Shown: positions 53,135 through 62,344 of the stretch, one piece after another | Layout: the number at the start of each line of letters is the position of its first letter | Numbering within the stretch: position 1 is the stretch's first letter | Source of the DNA: Billgrantia bachuensis | GTDB taxonomy: Bacteria > Pseudomonadota > Gammaproteobacteria > Pseudomonadales > Halomonadaceae | DNA: 64,000 bases | Direction: 5' to 3' | NCBI RefSeq assembly: GCF_011742165.1 | Contig: NZ_JAAQTO010000002.1 | Location: 1 to 64,000 of the forward strand | Notes under the pieces: generated by a model | Seen by the model: only the letters and a program-made list of their open reading frames with translations | Database searches by the model: none | Told to the model about the DNA's origin: nothing | Program-made: the position numbers and the translations under genes

Positions 53135-54409
53135 ATGAAGCCCGAGACCATCGCTCTGCACCACGGCTACGCCCCCAATGACCAGCACGCCGTGGCGGTA
53201 CCGATTCATCAAACCACCTCGTTCTCCTTCGACAGCGCCCAGCATGCCGCCGACCTGTTCGACCTCAAGGTCGAAGGAAACATCTATTCACGCATCATGA
53301 ATCCGACATGTGCCGTACTCGAGCAGCGTATCGCTGCGCTGGAGGGCGGGATTGCCGGTCTGGCGGTGGCCTCGGGCATGGCTGCGATCACCTATGCGAT
53401 CCAGACCATCGCCGAGGCCGGCGACAACATCGTCTCGATCAGCGAGCTATATGGCGGCACCTACAACCTCTTTGCTCACACGCTGCCGCGACAGGGCATC
53501 GAGGTGCGTTTCGCCGACAAGGACGATATCGACGGCATCGAGTCGCTGATCGATGCACGCACCAAGGCGGTATTCTGCGAGAGCGTCGGCAATCCCTCCG
53601 GCAGCGTGGTCGACATGGCAAGGCTGACGGAGGTCGCCCATCGCCACGGTGTGCCCGTGATCGTCGACAATACTGTGCCCACGCCTTTCCTGTGGCGGCC
53701 GATCGAGCACGGTGCCGATATCGTCATCCACTCCGCGACCAAGTACATCGGCGGGCACGGCACGACAGTGGGTGGGGTGATCGTCGATTCAGGCAAGTTT
53801 CCTTGGGCCGATCAACCGCAACGCTTCCCGCTGCTCAACGAGCCGGACGTTTCCTATCATGGTGTGAGCTATACCCGAGACGTGGGCGAGGCGGCCTTTA
53901 TCGCCCGGGCTCGGGTGGTGCCGCTGCGCAACATGGGGGCGGCACTCTCCGCCCAGGCGGCGTGGAACCTGCTGCAGGGGCTGGAAACGCTGGCACTGCG
54001 CATCGAGCGCATTTGCGACAACGCTCAGCGAGTGGCCGAATACCTGGAAGGGCACCCGTCGGTCACCTGGGTGCAGTATGCCGGGCTTCCGGGCCACAAG
54101 GATCATGCCTTGGCCCATCGCTACATGGATGGGCACGCCTCGGGCATTCTCAGCTTCGGCATTCAGGGTGGTCGCGATGCAGGGGCGCGCTTCTACGATG
54201 CTTTGAACATGATCCTGCGCCTGGTAAACATCGGCGACGCCAAGACCTGTTCATCGATTCCGGCCTCGACCACTCACCGCCAACTGAGTGACGACGAACT
54301 CGTCGCCGCCGGCGTGACGCCCGATATGGTGCGGCTCTCTATCGGTATCGAGCACGTCGATGACATCATTGCCGACCTGGAGCAGGCACTGGCTGCCAGC
54401 CAGAGCTGA
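53135..54409 (+). CDS. metY: O-acetylhomoserine (thiol)-lyase / sulfhydrylase
   Basis: A 424-aa PLP enzyme of the Cys/Met metabolism family. The PLP-binding lysine is in HSATKYIGGHGT, with SGMAAITYAIQTIAEAGDNIVS and SIGIEHVDDIIADLEQAL at the usual places. The N-terminal signature (HHGYAPNDQHAVAVPIHQTTSF) and length match O-acetylhomoserine sulfhydrylase better than methionine gamma-lyase (about 398 aa). It makes homocysteine from O-acetylhomoserine and sulfide. The frame is open far upstream across sulP, but the ATG at 53135 with AGGA upstream fits the family. The downstream spacer to the chemoreceptor gene is 206 nt and holds only a weak hairpin (54421-54439). Confidence 0.9.
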   Translation: MKPETIALHHGYAPNDQHAVAVPIHQTTSFSFDSAQHAADLFDLKVEGNIYSRIMNPTCAVLEQRIAALEGGIAGLAVASGMAAITYAIQTIAEAGDNIVSISELYGGTYNLFAHTLPRQGIEVRFADKDDIDGIESLIDARTKAVFCESVGNPSGSVVDMARLTEVAHRHGVPVIVDNTVPTPFLWRPIEHGADIVIHSATKYIGGHGTTVGGVIVDSGKFPWADQPQRFPLLNEPDVSYHGVSYTRDVGEAAFIARARVVPLRNMGAALSAQAAWNLLQGLETLALRIERICDNAQRVAEYLEGHPSVTWVQYAGLPGHKDHALAHRYMDGHASGILSFGIQGGRDAGARFYDALNMILRLVNIGDAKTCSSIPASTTHRQLSDDELVAAGVTPDMVRLSIGIEHVDDIIADLEQALAASQS

Positions 54410-54570
54410 GAATCCGCTGGCGTCTCGCAGCGGGAGACGTCCGGCGTTGCAGTTGCATCGTATCGAAGAGGAGAGCGCGCTGGCCAAAGAGGCACTATCG
54501 GCCACTCGAGATAGGACTTGAGTAGCGCTTTCGTCTGTCAGGCGAAAGTGGTGATGCGAACTTCGCTTAC

Positions 54571-54598
54571 ATAAAGTTAATCTTCGCAGACACCTATA
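54571..54598 (+). promoter_or_regulatory. sigma28 (FliA)-like promoter of the chemoreceptor gene
   Basis: TAAAGTTA (54571-54578) and ACCTATAA (54591-54598) resemble the flagellar sigma28 elements TAAAGTTT and GCCGATAA, with a spacer one base longer than ideal. It lies 17 bp before the ATG, which would give a very short leader, so the call is tentative. Confidence 0.4.
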
Positions 54599-54615
54599 AC
54601 AAAGAGACGACACGC

Positions 54616-56208
54616 ATGCGGATACTGATGCTCCTGCTGGCCGCGGTTGCGCTTGCCGCCGGCTTTTTGATCGGCTACCGAGGCGGCGCCGAATGGCAGG
54701 CGCTCCTCTCCGTGGGGTTGGCGTCGCTCGCGGGTGCAATGCTCGCGTTGAGTGGTCTGGCCGCGATCTATCGCGCGAGTGCCGCTTCATTGGCCAACGA
54801 CCGTTTCCATGTCTGGCTACCCGCTTCCCGCGACTATCTCTCGCTGCGGCGCATGGCGCATGGCCTGATTCGTCAGGCCAGCACCACGGCGATCGCTTCC
54901 GCCGAGGTTTCTCACCATGCCGATCGAATGGACCAGCGCCTGGAGCGGCAGGAGCAGACCGTTCGCGAAGCCTCCTCGAGCATGGCGGCAATCACCTCGG
55001 CGATCGAGCAGGTTGCGGCCAGCGCTTCCAACGTGGCCACACTGGCCAGCCGCTCGCGTGATGCCAGCCATGTCAGTCGCGAGTCGTTGGGACAGGTGAT
55101 CGATGAAATGCAAGCCTTGGCCGAGCGCTCCGAAGAGGCGCTGGAACTGCTCAACATATTGAGCCAGAAGGCGGACAGCGTGCGTCACGTGACCTCGCTG
55201 ATCGAAGAGATTGCCGAGCAGACCAATCTACTTTCCCTCAATGCCTCGATCGAAGCCGCCCGGGCCGGCGAGCATGGACGAGGCTTTGCGGTGGTGGCCG
55301 GTGAGGTGCGTCAGCTCGCTGGGCGTACTGCCGATGCCACGCGCAACGTCGAAGCGCTGGTGGGGGATATCGGCGACAGCAGCCATCGCGTGGTCGATAC
55401 CATCGGGCATCTGATGCAGCGCGTTGGCGACCGGGCCAAGGAGATGAGCAAGGTCGGCGAGCAACTTACCGAGATGACGGGCCATTTCGATCAGGTGGAA
55501 GGCGAGATTCGCTCCATCGCCGAGTCCATGGAGGATACCAACCGGCACTCCCAGCGCGTGGCCGGTACCCTGGGCACGCTGGAGGAGGACGCCGAGCAGG
55601 GCAATCGCGACATGCACGGCCTGGCGAGCCAGGCTCGTGCCCTGATGGAGGGCGCCGAAGCCGTCGATGCGGCACTCGCCCAGCAGCGCCTCGAAGGTCG
55701 CCATCAACAGATGTTCGAGGCCGCACGACAAGCGGCAATCAAGATCGGCGCGATGCTCGATTCAGCGCTCAAGCATGGCGAACTGGACGAGCAGACTCTC
55801 TTTCATGCCCAGTACACGCCAATTCCGGGAACCAACCCGGTGCAGTACGAGACCGGTTTCGTGCATTACACCGACGAGAACTTCCCGGCCGTGCAGGAGC
55901 CGCTGCTGGAGCGATTGGGCGTGGCTTATGCCATCGGTATCGACCGCCGCGGCTACATTCCTACGCATAACGTACAAAGCAGCAAGCCGCCTACCGGTGA
56001 CTACGAGCACGACCTGAAGTTCTGTCGCAACCGGCGCATCTATGAAGATACCACCGGTCAACGCTGCGGAACCCACGAGCAGACATTGCTATTGCAGACC
56101 TACAAGCGCGACACCGGCGAGATCATGCACGACCTCTCCGTCCCCATCTACGTGGGTGGCAAGCACTGGGGCGGGTTCCGTGTCGGCTACAAGCCCGAGA
56201 CGGCGTAA
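54616..56208 (+). CDS. methyl-accepting chemotaxis protein with C-terminal sensor-like domain
   Basis: A 530-aa chemoreceptor. Two membrane helices lie at the N-terminus (about 4-20 and 33-53) with almost no periplasmic loop. The signalling domain follows, with the conserved hairpin tip ([35 protein letters not shown], near residues 200-234). A further domain of about 150 residues (near 375-530) comes after it. It contains [12 protein letters not shown], a Cys/His-rich [19 protein letters not shown] segment and a closing [18 protein letters not shown], the last resembling Cache/PAS-type sensor ends. Sensing is therefore probably cytoplasmic, and the Cys residues might bind a metal or cofactor. 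No che genes are adjacent. Confidence 0.88.
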   Translation: MRILMLLLAAVALAAGFLIGYRGGAEWQALLSVGLASLAGAMLALSGLAAIYRASAASLANDRFHVWLPASRDYLSLRRMAHGLIRQASTTAIASAEVSHHADRMDQRLERQEQTVREASSSMAAITSAIEQVAASASNVATLASRSRDASHVSRESLGQVIDEMQALAERSEEALELLNILSQKADSVRHVTSLIEEIAEQTNLLSLNASIEAARAGEHGRGFAVVAGEVRQLAGRTADATRNVEALVGDIGDSSHRVVDTIGHLMQRVGDRAKEMSKVGEQLTEMTGHFDQVEGEIRSIAESMEDTNRHSQRVAGTLGTLEEDAEQGNRDMHGLASQARALMEGAEAVDAALAQQRLEGRHQQMFEAARQAAIKIGAMLDSALKHGELDEQTLFHAQYTPIPGTNPVQYETGFVHYTDENFPAVQEPLLERLGVAYAIGIDRRGYIPTHNVQSSKPPTGDYEHDLKFCRNRRIYEDTTGQRCGTHEQTLLLQTYKRDTGEIMHDLSVPIYVGGKHWGGFRVGYKPETA

Positions 56209-56238
56209 CCCTTCGAGCGCTGGCGCGGTTTCGCCGTG

Positions 56239-57177
56239 TCAGCGCTGCTCTGGCGCTGATGCGGTGCCGGCTGGCGCCAATGGCGAGCGTGTCCGGGTAC
56301 TCCAGGCCGACCAGGAGTAGAGCGCCAGGCTAGCCCAGATCAGTACAAAGGTGGCTAGCTGCACCGGCGAGAGCGGCTCGTGAAACACCAACAGTGCGAT
56401 GAAGAACTGGATGGAGGGGTTGAGGTACATCAGGAACCCCAGCGTAGCGAGACGCAGGCGTCGAGCCGCCCCGGCGAAGGCCAGCAACGGCAAGGCAGTG
56501 ATCACACCGCTTGCCACCAGCAGCAGCGACACGCGAAACCCGCCCAGGAAGTGTGAGAGGTCGTTTGCGCTGAGCCAGGCGAGAGCCATCAACCCTAGCG
56601 GCAGCAACAGCAGGGTTTCCACGAAGAGACCTGAGAGCCCGTCGAGAGGTACCTGCTTGCGCAGCAGGCCATAGGTGCCGAAGCTCAGCGCCAGCGTCAG
56701 ACTGATCCAGGGCAGCTCACCCAGCAACATCAGCTGGATGGCGATGGCCATGCCGGCCAGCAAGACGGCAATGCGCTGCAGCCCGGCCATGGCCTCGCGC
56801 AGCACCAGCATGCCCAGTGCAACGTTGACCAAGGGCGTGAGGAAGTAGCCGAGGCTGGCCTGGAACACCTGACGGGTCTCGACGGCATAGATATAGAGCC
56901 CCCAGTTGATAGCGATCAGCACGGCGCAGCCAAGCACACGGCCCAGGCGCCTGGGCTGGGTGAATGCCTTGCGGATGGGAGCCCAGCGCTTGAGCAGAGT
57001 GACCAGCCCGACCAGGAACAGGCACGACCAGATGATGCGATGTATCAGCACCTCGTAGGCGGGTATGCCTTCGAACAAGGCAAAGAACAGGGGAAAGCAG
57101 CCCCACATGACGTAGGCGGCCAGACCGAAGCCGACGCCACGTGCGGCTTCGCGATCACTCATGAACTGCAGGGACAT
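56239..57177 (-). CDS. rarD: EamA-family transporter RarD
   Basis: A 312-aa drug/metabolite superfamily protein with ten predicted membrane helices and RarD motifs (YVMWGCFPLFFALFEGIPAYEVLIHRIIWS, NWGLYIYAVETRQVFQASLGYFLTPLVNV). Substrates of RarD are not firmly known. Three in-frame starts (GTG 57186, ATG 57177, ATG 57162) are possible. 57177 is chosen because AGAGTGA lies upstream. It converges on the chemoreceptor gene with a 30-nt gap. Confidence 0.9.
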   Translation of the reverse strand: MSLQFMSDREAARGVGFGLAAYVMWGCFPLFFALFEGIPAYEVLIHRIIWSCLFLVGLVTLLKRWAPIRKAFTQPRRLGRVLGCAVLIAINWGLYIYAVETRQVFQASLGYFLTPLVNVALGMLVLREAMAGLQRIAVLLAGMAIAIQLMLLGELPWISLTLALSFGTYGLLRKQVPLDGLSGLFVETLLLLPLGLMALAWLSANDLSHFLGGFRVSLLLVASGVITALPLLAFAGAARRLRLATLGFLMYLNPSIQFFIALLVFHEPLSPVQLATFVLIWASLALYSWSAWSTRTRSPLAPAGTASAPEQR

Positions 57178-57334
57178 GCCGGTCACTCTGAAGAATTAAG
57201 GCTACAATTTAGCAGCCTATTGAACTCGGCTCCATGGTCCCGGCGTCGTTTCGCAAGCGCGCAAGCAGGCTGACGTCTTTGCCAGCCTGAGTTAGGCTGA
57301 TGCGATAGACGAGTAACCGCAAGGGAACCACTCC

Positions 57335-58150
57335 ATGAGCGATTTGCGTACGACCCTGGTCCAGTGCGACCTGCGCTGGGAAGATCCTCAGGCCAACTGT
57401 CGCATGCTCGAAGAACAACTGGGCGAGCTCGATGGTGGCGAGACCGATCTCATCGTGCTGCCCGAAATGTTCTCCACCGGCTTTACCATGAACTCCCGCG
57501 AGATGGCCGAGCCCATGGAGCAAAGCCGCGCCGCTGCATGGCTGACCGAACAGGCATGCAAGCGCAAGTGCGTCGTGACCGGTAGTGTGGCGATCGTCGA
57601 GGATGGCCGCTACTACAACCGCCTGATCTGGGCGAGACCGGACGGCAGCCGGGTCTGCTACGACAAGCGGCACCTGTTCCGCATGGCCGGCGAGCATGAA
57701 CGCTACTCCATGGGCCACGACCGGGTAATCGTGACGCTGAAGGGATTCCGCATCCTGCTCAGCGTCTGCTACGACCTGCGTTTCCCGGTATGGATGCGCC
57801 AGAGCCCAGGGCCCGACGAGCACTTCGAGTACGATGCTCTGCTGTGCGTCGCCAACTGGCCGGCGCCACGGCGACATCCATGGCGAATCCTGCTGCAAGC
57901 ACGGGCGATCGAGAACCTGTGCCCAGTCATCGGCGTCAACCGCGTCGGCGAGGATGCCAATGGGATGCGCTACTCCGGTGACTCCATGCTGGTGGATTAC
58001 AAAGGCGAAGCGATCATCGACGAGCCGCGCGATACCGTATTCATCAAGACCGGAACGCTTTCCCGCGCCGACCTCGATGCCTTCCGCGAGAAATTTCCCG
58101 CCTGGCGCGACGCCGACCATTTCACGCTAGCCGTCGGAGTCGGGTACTGA
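57335..58150 (+). CDS. nitrilase-family omega-amidase (YafV type)
   Basis: A 271-aa carbon-nitrogen hydrolase with the catalytic triad Glu44 (LPEMFSTGF), Lys111 (YDKRHLF) and Cys145 (SVCYDLRFP). The surrounding motifs match YafV/NIT2-like omega-amidases, which hydrolyse 2-oxoglutaramate or 2-oxosuccinamate in metabolite repair. Its stop overlaps the start of rsuA by one base (TGATG), so the two are co-transcribed. Confidence 0.88.
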   Translation: MSDLRTTLVQCDLRWEDPQANCRMLEEQLGELDGGETDLIVLPEMFSTGFTMNSREMAEPMEQSRAAAWLTEQACKRKCVVTGSVAIVEDGRYYNRLIWARPDGSRVCYDKRHLFRMAGEHERYSMGHDRVIVTLKGFRILLSVCYDLRFPVWMRQSPGPDEHFEYDALLCVANWPAPRRHPWRILLQARAIENLCPVIGVNRVGEDANGMRYSGDSMLVDYKGEAIIDEPRDTVFIKTGTLSRADLDAFREKFPAWRDADHFTLAVGVGY

Positions 58151-58851
58151 TGCGCCTTGACCGCTTTCTGGCGGAAACCACGCAACTGACTCGCAGTCTG
58201 GCCAAGAAGGCGCTGCATCGCGGTGAAGTCAGCGTCAACGGAGTGGTCATCAAGCAACCAGCCAGCCAAGTGGAAGTGACCGACCGAGTGGAGTGGGACG
58301 GGCAGCCGCTGGCTTTGGTCGGCCTGCGCTACGTGATGCTCAACAAACCAGCCGACGTTGAGTGCAGCGCCCGGCGCGGGCTCTATCCTCGCGCCGTCGA
58401 CCTCATCGATCTGCCCAAGGCCGAGCGCCTGCAGACGGTGGGGCGGCTCGACGTCGATACCACCGGGTTGGTGCTGCTAACCGACGATGGCCAGTGGTCG
58501 CACCGGGTGAGCTCACCGCGCAAGCGCTGCGCCAAGGTTTATCTCGCCACCTTGGCCGAACCGCTCGCAGACGAGGCATTGGCCGCCGCCGCCCAGCACT
58601 TCGCCGAGGGAATGCTGCTCGAGGGGGAGGATAAACCGACGCTACCTGCAGAACTGGTGATGCGGAGCAGCTACGAGGCCGAGCTGACCCTGTACGAAGG
58701 ACGTTATCATCAGGTCAAGCGCATGTTTGCCGCCATCGGCAATCACGTCACGATGCTGCATCGCGAATCGGTGGGGCCGCTGTCGCTAGGGAATCTAGCT
58801 GTGGGGGAGTGGCGCGAGTTGAGCGACGATGAGGTGGCGATGTTTACTTGA
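58150..58851 (+). CDS. rsuA: 16S rRNA pseudouridine(516) synthase
   Basis: A 233-aa RsuA-family enzyme with an N-terminal S4 RNA-binding domain (residues 1-60) and the catalytic Asp101 in GRLDVDTTGL. C-terminal GRYHQVKRMFAAIGNHV is typical. It converts U516 of 16S rRNA to pseudouridine, by analogy with E. coli RsuA (231 aa). It overlaps the nitrilase stop and converges on the diguanylate cyclase gene with one base between stop codons. Confidence 0.93.
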   Translation: MRLDRFLAETTQLTRSLAKKALHRGEVSVNGVVIKQPASQVEVTDRVEWDGQPLALVGLRYVMLNKPADVECSARRGLYPRAVDLIDLPKAERLQTVGRLDVDTTGLVLLTDDGQWSHRVSSPRKRCAKVYLATLAEPLADEALAAAAQHFAEGMLLEGEDKPTLPAELVMRSSYEAELTLYEGRYHQVKRMFAAIGNHVTMLHRESVGPLSLGNLAVGEWRELSDDEVAMFT

Positions 58852-58852
58852 G

Positions 58853-60598
58853 TCAGGTGGACGGCTCATAGGTTTCGCTACGGTCTCGGCCACGATGTTT
58901 GGCCCGGTAGAGTGCCTGATCGGCCAGGCGAATCAATTCGATCGGGTCGTCGGCATGTGCCGGATAGTTGGCGATGCCGCAGGAGAGGCTGACGCAGCCG
59001 AGCACTTCGCCGCCATGAAGAAAGCGTTGCCGACGCATGGAGTCCAGTAATCGCTCGACCGCTTCGCTGGCCTGCTGTGCCGTGGCGCCAGGCATTACCA
59101 CGACAAACTCCTCGCCACCCAGGCGGCAGACAACGTCGGCCTCGCGGAAGTGTTCGCCGATCAGCCGTGCCGAATCCACCAGTACCGCGTCGCCGGCCTC
59201 GTGCCCGTACAGGTCATTGAAATGCTTGAAATGATCGATATCGAGCATAACCAGGGTCAACGTCGAGCCGCGCCGGGCGATGGCCGCCTCATGAGCGAAG
59301 AACTCGTCGAAGTGACGGCGGTTCTTCAAGCCGGTCAGAGGGTCTTGATAGGAGAATGCCCGCAGCTGTTCGACCATGTGCTGCAGATCCTGTGTGCGAT
59401 CGGCAACCTGTCGTTCGAGGTGCTGGTTCAGCTCGACCAGTTCTCGCTGAGTAAGGGCGTAGTGGCGCAGTGAAATCGCCACTATGGCGAGACTGAAGCC
59501 CAGTGCACCCAGGCTGACCGGAATTCGTTGCCACGGCAGCAGGCCATGGGCAACCGCCATGTCGAGCAGCAACAACAAGGCGAACAGGCCATAGGCCGCG
59601 ATGATCAGCCGCTGCTCTCCGTTGAGCTGCTTGAGGCGTGTGGCGATGAGGACGAACAGCACCGGCAAGCTGATGGCCAAGAGAGCATCGTAAGGTGGAA
59701 AGGTGCTGGAGAGGTTGATGACGCCACTCAGGGCCAGGCCCAGAGCCAGCGTCAGGTAGCCAAGGTGAAGTTGCCACAGGCGCCGAATCCAGCGCGAATG
59801 ATGGTTCGAGAACCAGGATTCGAGCAAGAGGCCGATGCCCACCGGAAGTGCGTAGTACCCAGCCGCCGCCAGATAGTTCCATAACAGCGGGGTCGCCATC
59901 AGCAGCTGGCTGGCCTGGGTCTCGGCCAGGATCATCACGCCCGAGGCGAGCGAAAAGAGCCCAATACCGACAAAAGTCTGGCGGCGCTGGTGAATCATCG
60001 CAAAGCCTCCGGCCAAGAGTGCAAGCAATAGGCAGAAGGCGCTGACCATCAGGTCGGTTGCCGAGCGATTCATGATCATGGCGAAGAACTCGGGACGGTC
60101 CATCAGACGGACTTCACCCCACAGTCCGATATCGGTGTAGTTGGAGTAGACCCGGAAGGTGAGCTGGCGACCGGCGAAGTTCTCGGGCAGGCTGATCGCA
60201 TGCCAGGGCCAGCCGATGAAAGGTCCTTCGCCACGAGCGTCGAAAGTACCGTGTTGGTAGATCAGTTCGGTATCCAGATAGGCTTGGGCAATCAGGTCGA
60301 TGCTGTAGATATAAAGAATCGGGTCACGCCAATTACCCTCGGGCAGGGTGATTCGAAACCACACATGTCGATTCCCTTCGCGGCCGGGTGGGTTGGAGGG
60401 GAAGTCGATGGGTTGCCAGTTAGCCGCCGTTCCTGATTCGACGAGCCACGCCGGTGTGCCGTCGTCGAGCCGAGGTGAGTCCCCCCAGCGATATTCCCAG
60501 CCCGCTTCGAGATCCACGGGCGATGCAGTCGCTACGACAGGTAACGTGAACAACACCAGTAGCGCGGATAGCCGCAGCAGGTGGACAAGACAGCTCAT
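58853..60598 (-). CDS. 7TMR-DISM diguanylate cyclase
   Basis: A 581-aa membrane sensor with a signal peptide (cleaved near ATA-SPV), a periplasmic carbohydrate-binding-like DISM domain (about 30-185), seven membrane helices (about 190-390), a short coiled coil and a C-terminal GGDEF domain. The active-site motif is GGEEF (near residue 495). An RxxD inhibitory site (READ) lies five residues upstream, so it should make c-di-GMP and be product-inhibited. The signal sensed is unknown. The ATG at 60598 gives a better signal peptide than the GTG at 60613. Confidence 0.9.
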   Translation of the reverse strand: MSCLVHLLRLSALLVLFTLPVVATASPVDLEAGWEYRWGDSPRLDDGTPAWLVESGTAANWQPIDFPSNPPGREGNRHVWFRITLPEGNWRDPILYIYSIDLIAQAYLDTELIYQHGTFDARGEGPFIGWPWHAISLPENFAGRQLTFRVYSNYTDIGLWGEVRLMDRPEFFAMIMNRSATDLMVSAFCLLLALLAGGFAMIHQRRQTFVGIGLFSLASGVMILAETQASQLLMATPLLWNYLAAAGYYALPVGIGLLLESWFSNHHSRWIRRLWQLHLGYLTLALGLALSGVINLSSTFPPYDALLAISLPVLFVLIATRLKQLNGEQRLIIAAYGLFALLLLLDMAVAHGLLPWQRIPVSLGALGFSLAIVAISLRHYALTQRELVELNQHLERQVADRTQDLQHMVEQLRAFSYQDPLTGLKNRRHFDEFFAHEAAIARRGSTLTLVMLDIDHFKHFNDLYGHEAGDAVLVDSARLIGEHFREADVVCRLGGEEFVVVMPGATAQQASEAVERLLDSMRRQRFLHGGEVLGCVSLSCGIANYPAHADDPIELIRLADQALYRAKHRGRDRSETYEPST

Positions 60599-60692
60599 GT
60601 GAGGCGTTACCACTATCCATGACGGGCACGAGGCCCAAGTATAAGGTAAAGGCGACTGCAGAGCGCGTTCGGCATTCTTAGGTCCTTCAATG

Positions 60693-60709
60693 ATTTATAC
60701 CGTTATCTT
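60693..60709 (+). repeat. 17-bp repeat shared with 9439-9455, copy 2
   Basis: An identical second copy of ATTTATACCGTTATCTT, in the AT-rich spacer between the diguanylate cyclase start and the end of yejF. Read on the minus strand, it lies about 95 bp upstream of the cyclase ATG and could belong to that promoter. Confidence 0.5.
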
Positions 60710-60745
60710 TTTTTAGCGGAAAAACTTGTTTTACCCTCTACATAA

Positions 60746-62344
60746 TTAACTCTGAGCAGCAAGGCCTGCTGCATTGACCAATGCTCGTGTGTAGTCGCTG
60801 GTAGGGGCGGAAAGCAGTGTTTGGCAGTCCCCTTGTTCCACCAGTTCACCATCCTTCAACACCAACACGCGATGGGCCATGGCACGCACCACGGCCAGGT
60901 CATGGCTGATGAAGAGAAAACTCAATCCTCGGCGAGCCTGAAGGTCGCGCAGCAGTTCGACGAGCTGCTTCTGCACTGTGCGATCCAATGCCGAGGTGGG
61001 CTCATCGAGCACCACAAGCGCTGGTTCCAGAATCAGCGCTCGGGCTACGGCGATACGCTGGCGCTGGCCGCCGGAAAACTCATGCGGATAGCGTGCCGCA
61101 CAGTCTGCGGGCAGGCCCACCTCCAGGATGGCGGCTTGGACGCGTTTCTTCACTTCGTCGTCGGCAAGCTCAGGGTAGTGGAAACGCAGGCCTTCGCTGA
61201 TGATGTCGGATACCGGCATGCGTGGCGACAACGAACCATAGGGATCCTGGAAGACTACCTGGATGCGGCGCCTACGCTTGCGCAGGGCATTGCCGGTAAG
61301 GCGGTCGAGCCGTTCACCGTCGAGTTCGATCTCGCCGCGACTCTCCACTAGCCTCAGCAGTGCCATGGCGAGGGTGGTCTTGCCGGAGCCGGATTCTCCG
61401 ACGATTCCCAGTGTCTCACCCGGTGCCAGGTGCAAGTCGATCGGCTTCACCGCTTCGAAGGCGGGAGGACGCCTGGCGAACAGGCGCTTGGGCCGCTGGA
61501 AGCTTACTGCAACCCCGCGTGCCTCGAGCAACGCCTGGGTTGAGGAGACGGGCGCCGGCCGCCCGGCCGGCTCGGCATCCAGTAGCGTTCGCGTATAGGC
61601 ACTGCGTGGTGCGGCAAAGACCTCGCCGACGGGGCCCGTCTCCTGCTCGATACCGTCATAGAGCACGCAGATGCGGTCGGCGTGGCGCCGCACCAGGTTG
61701 AGGTCGTGCGTAATGAAGAGCATGCCCATGCCATGCCGGTCGCGCAGCTCGGCGAGCAGGGCCAGGATCTCCTGCTGCACGGTGACGTCGAGCGCCGTGG
61801 TAGGCTCATCGGCGATCAGCAGCTCAGGATCGTTGGCGATGGCCATGGCGATCATGACGCGCTGACGCTGACCGCCCGAGAGCTGGTGCGGCCAGGCATC
61901 GAGCAGCTCATCGGGACGCGGCAGCTTGACCTGTTCGAGCAGTTGCCGAGTTCGCTCCCGGGCGGCGCGCCCCGACAGCCCTTGATGCAGGCGCAGCGTC
62001 TCGCCAATCTGCTTGGCCACGGTATGCAATGGGTTGAGCGAGGTCATCGGCTCCTGGAACACGAAGCCAACGCGACCGCCTCGCAGTGCCTGCCATTCCC
62101 GTTTCTTGAGGGTGGTGAGGTCGGTGTCACCCAACCAGCGCCCACCAGTAACCTGGGCATTGTCTGGCAGCAGGTTCATGGTGCCGAGGGCCGAGACTGA
62201 CTTGCCGGAGCCTGATTCACCGACCAGTGCCAGGGTTTCGCCGCGCCGCACTTCCAAAGTCAGTTCGCGCAGGACCGGTTTGCCATCGAAGGCAATCGAG
62301 AGCTTGTCGAGGCGCAGCAAGGGTTGGGAACGAGTGTCATGCAT
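60746..62344 (-). CDS. yejF: microcin C/oligopeptide-type ABC transporter, ATP-binding protein YejF
   Basis: A 532-aa protein with two fused ABC ATPase domains. Walker A motifs are [11 protein letters not shown] and [11 protein letters not shown], signatures are [10 protein letters not shown] and [10 protein letters not shown], and Walker B motifs are [13 protein letters not shown] and [13 protein letters not shown]. The length matches E. coli YejF (529 aa). It powers uptake of peptides and, in E. coli, of microcin C. It overlaps yejE by eight bases and is the last gene of the operon. Confidence 0.92.
   Translation of the reverse strand: MHDTRSQPLLRLDKLSIAFDGKPVLRELTLEVRRGETLALVGESGSGKSVSALGTMNLLPDNAQVTGGRWLGDTDLTTLKKREWQALRGGRVGFVFQEPMTSLNPLHTVAKQIGETLRLHQGLSGRAARERTRQLLEQVKLPRPDELLDAWPHQLSGGQRQRVMIAMAIANDPELLIADEPTTALDVTVQQEILALLAELRDRHGMGMLFITHDLNLVRRHADRICVLYDGIEQETGPVGEVFAAPRSAYTRTLLDAEPAGRPAPVSSTQALLEARGVAVSFQRPKRLFARRPPAFEAVKPIDLHLAPGETLGIVGESGSGKTTLAMALLRLVESRGEIELDGERLDRLTGNALRKRRRRIQVVFQDPYGSLSPRMPVSDIISEGLRFHYPELADDEVKKRVQAAILEVGLPADCAARYPHEFSGGQRQRIAVARALILEPALVVLDEPTSALDRTVQKQLVELLRDLQARRGLSFLFISHDLAVVRAMAHRVLVLKDGELVEQGDCQTLLSAPTSDYTRALVNAAGLAAQS

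Noticed and set aside
54421-54439. A possible terminator after metY (CGTCTC / GAGACG).
   Set aside because: The stem has only six pairs and no T-run follows, so it does not meet the pattern of an intrinsic terminator.
56216-56246. An inverted repeat (AGCGCTG / CAGCGCT) at the end of the chemoreceptor gene.
   Set aside because: The loop is 17 nt, there is no T-run and the 3' arm overlaps the rarD stop codon. It was too weak to call a terminator.
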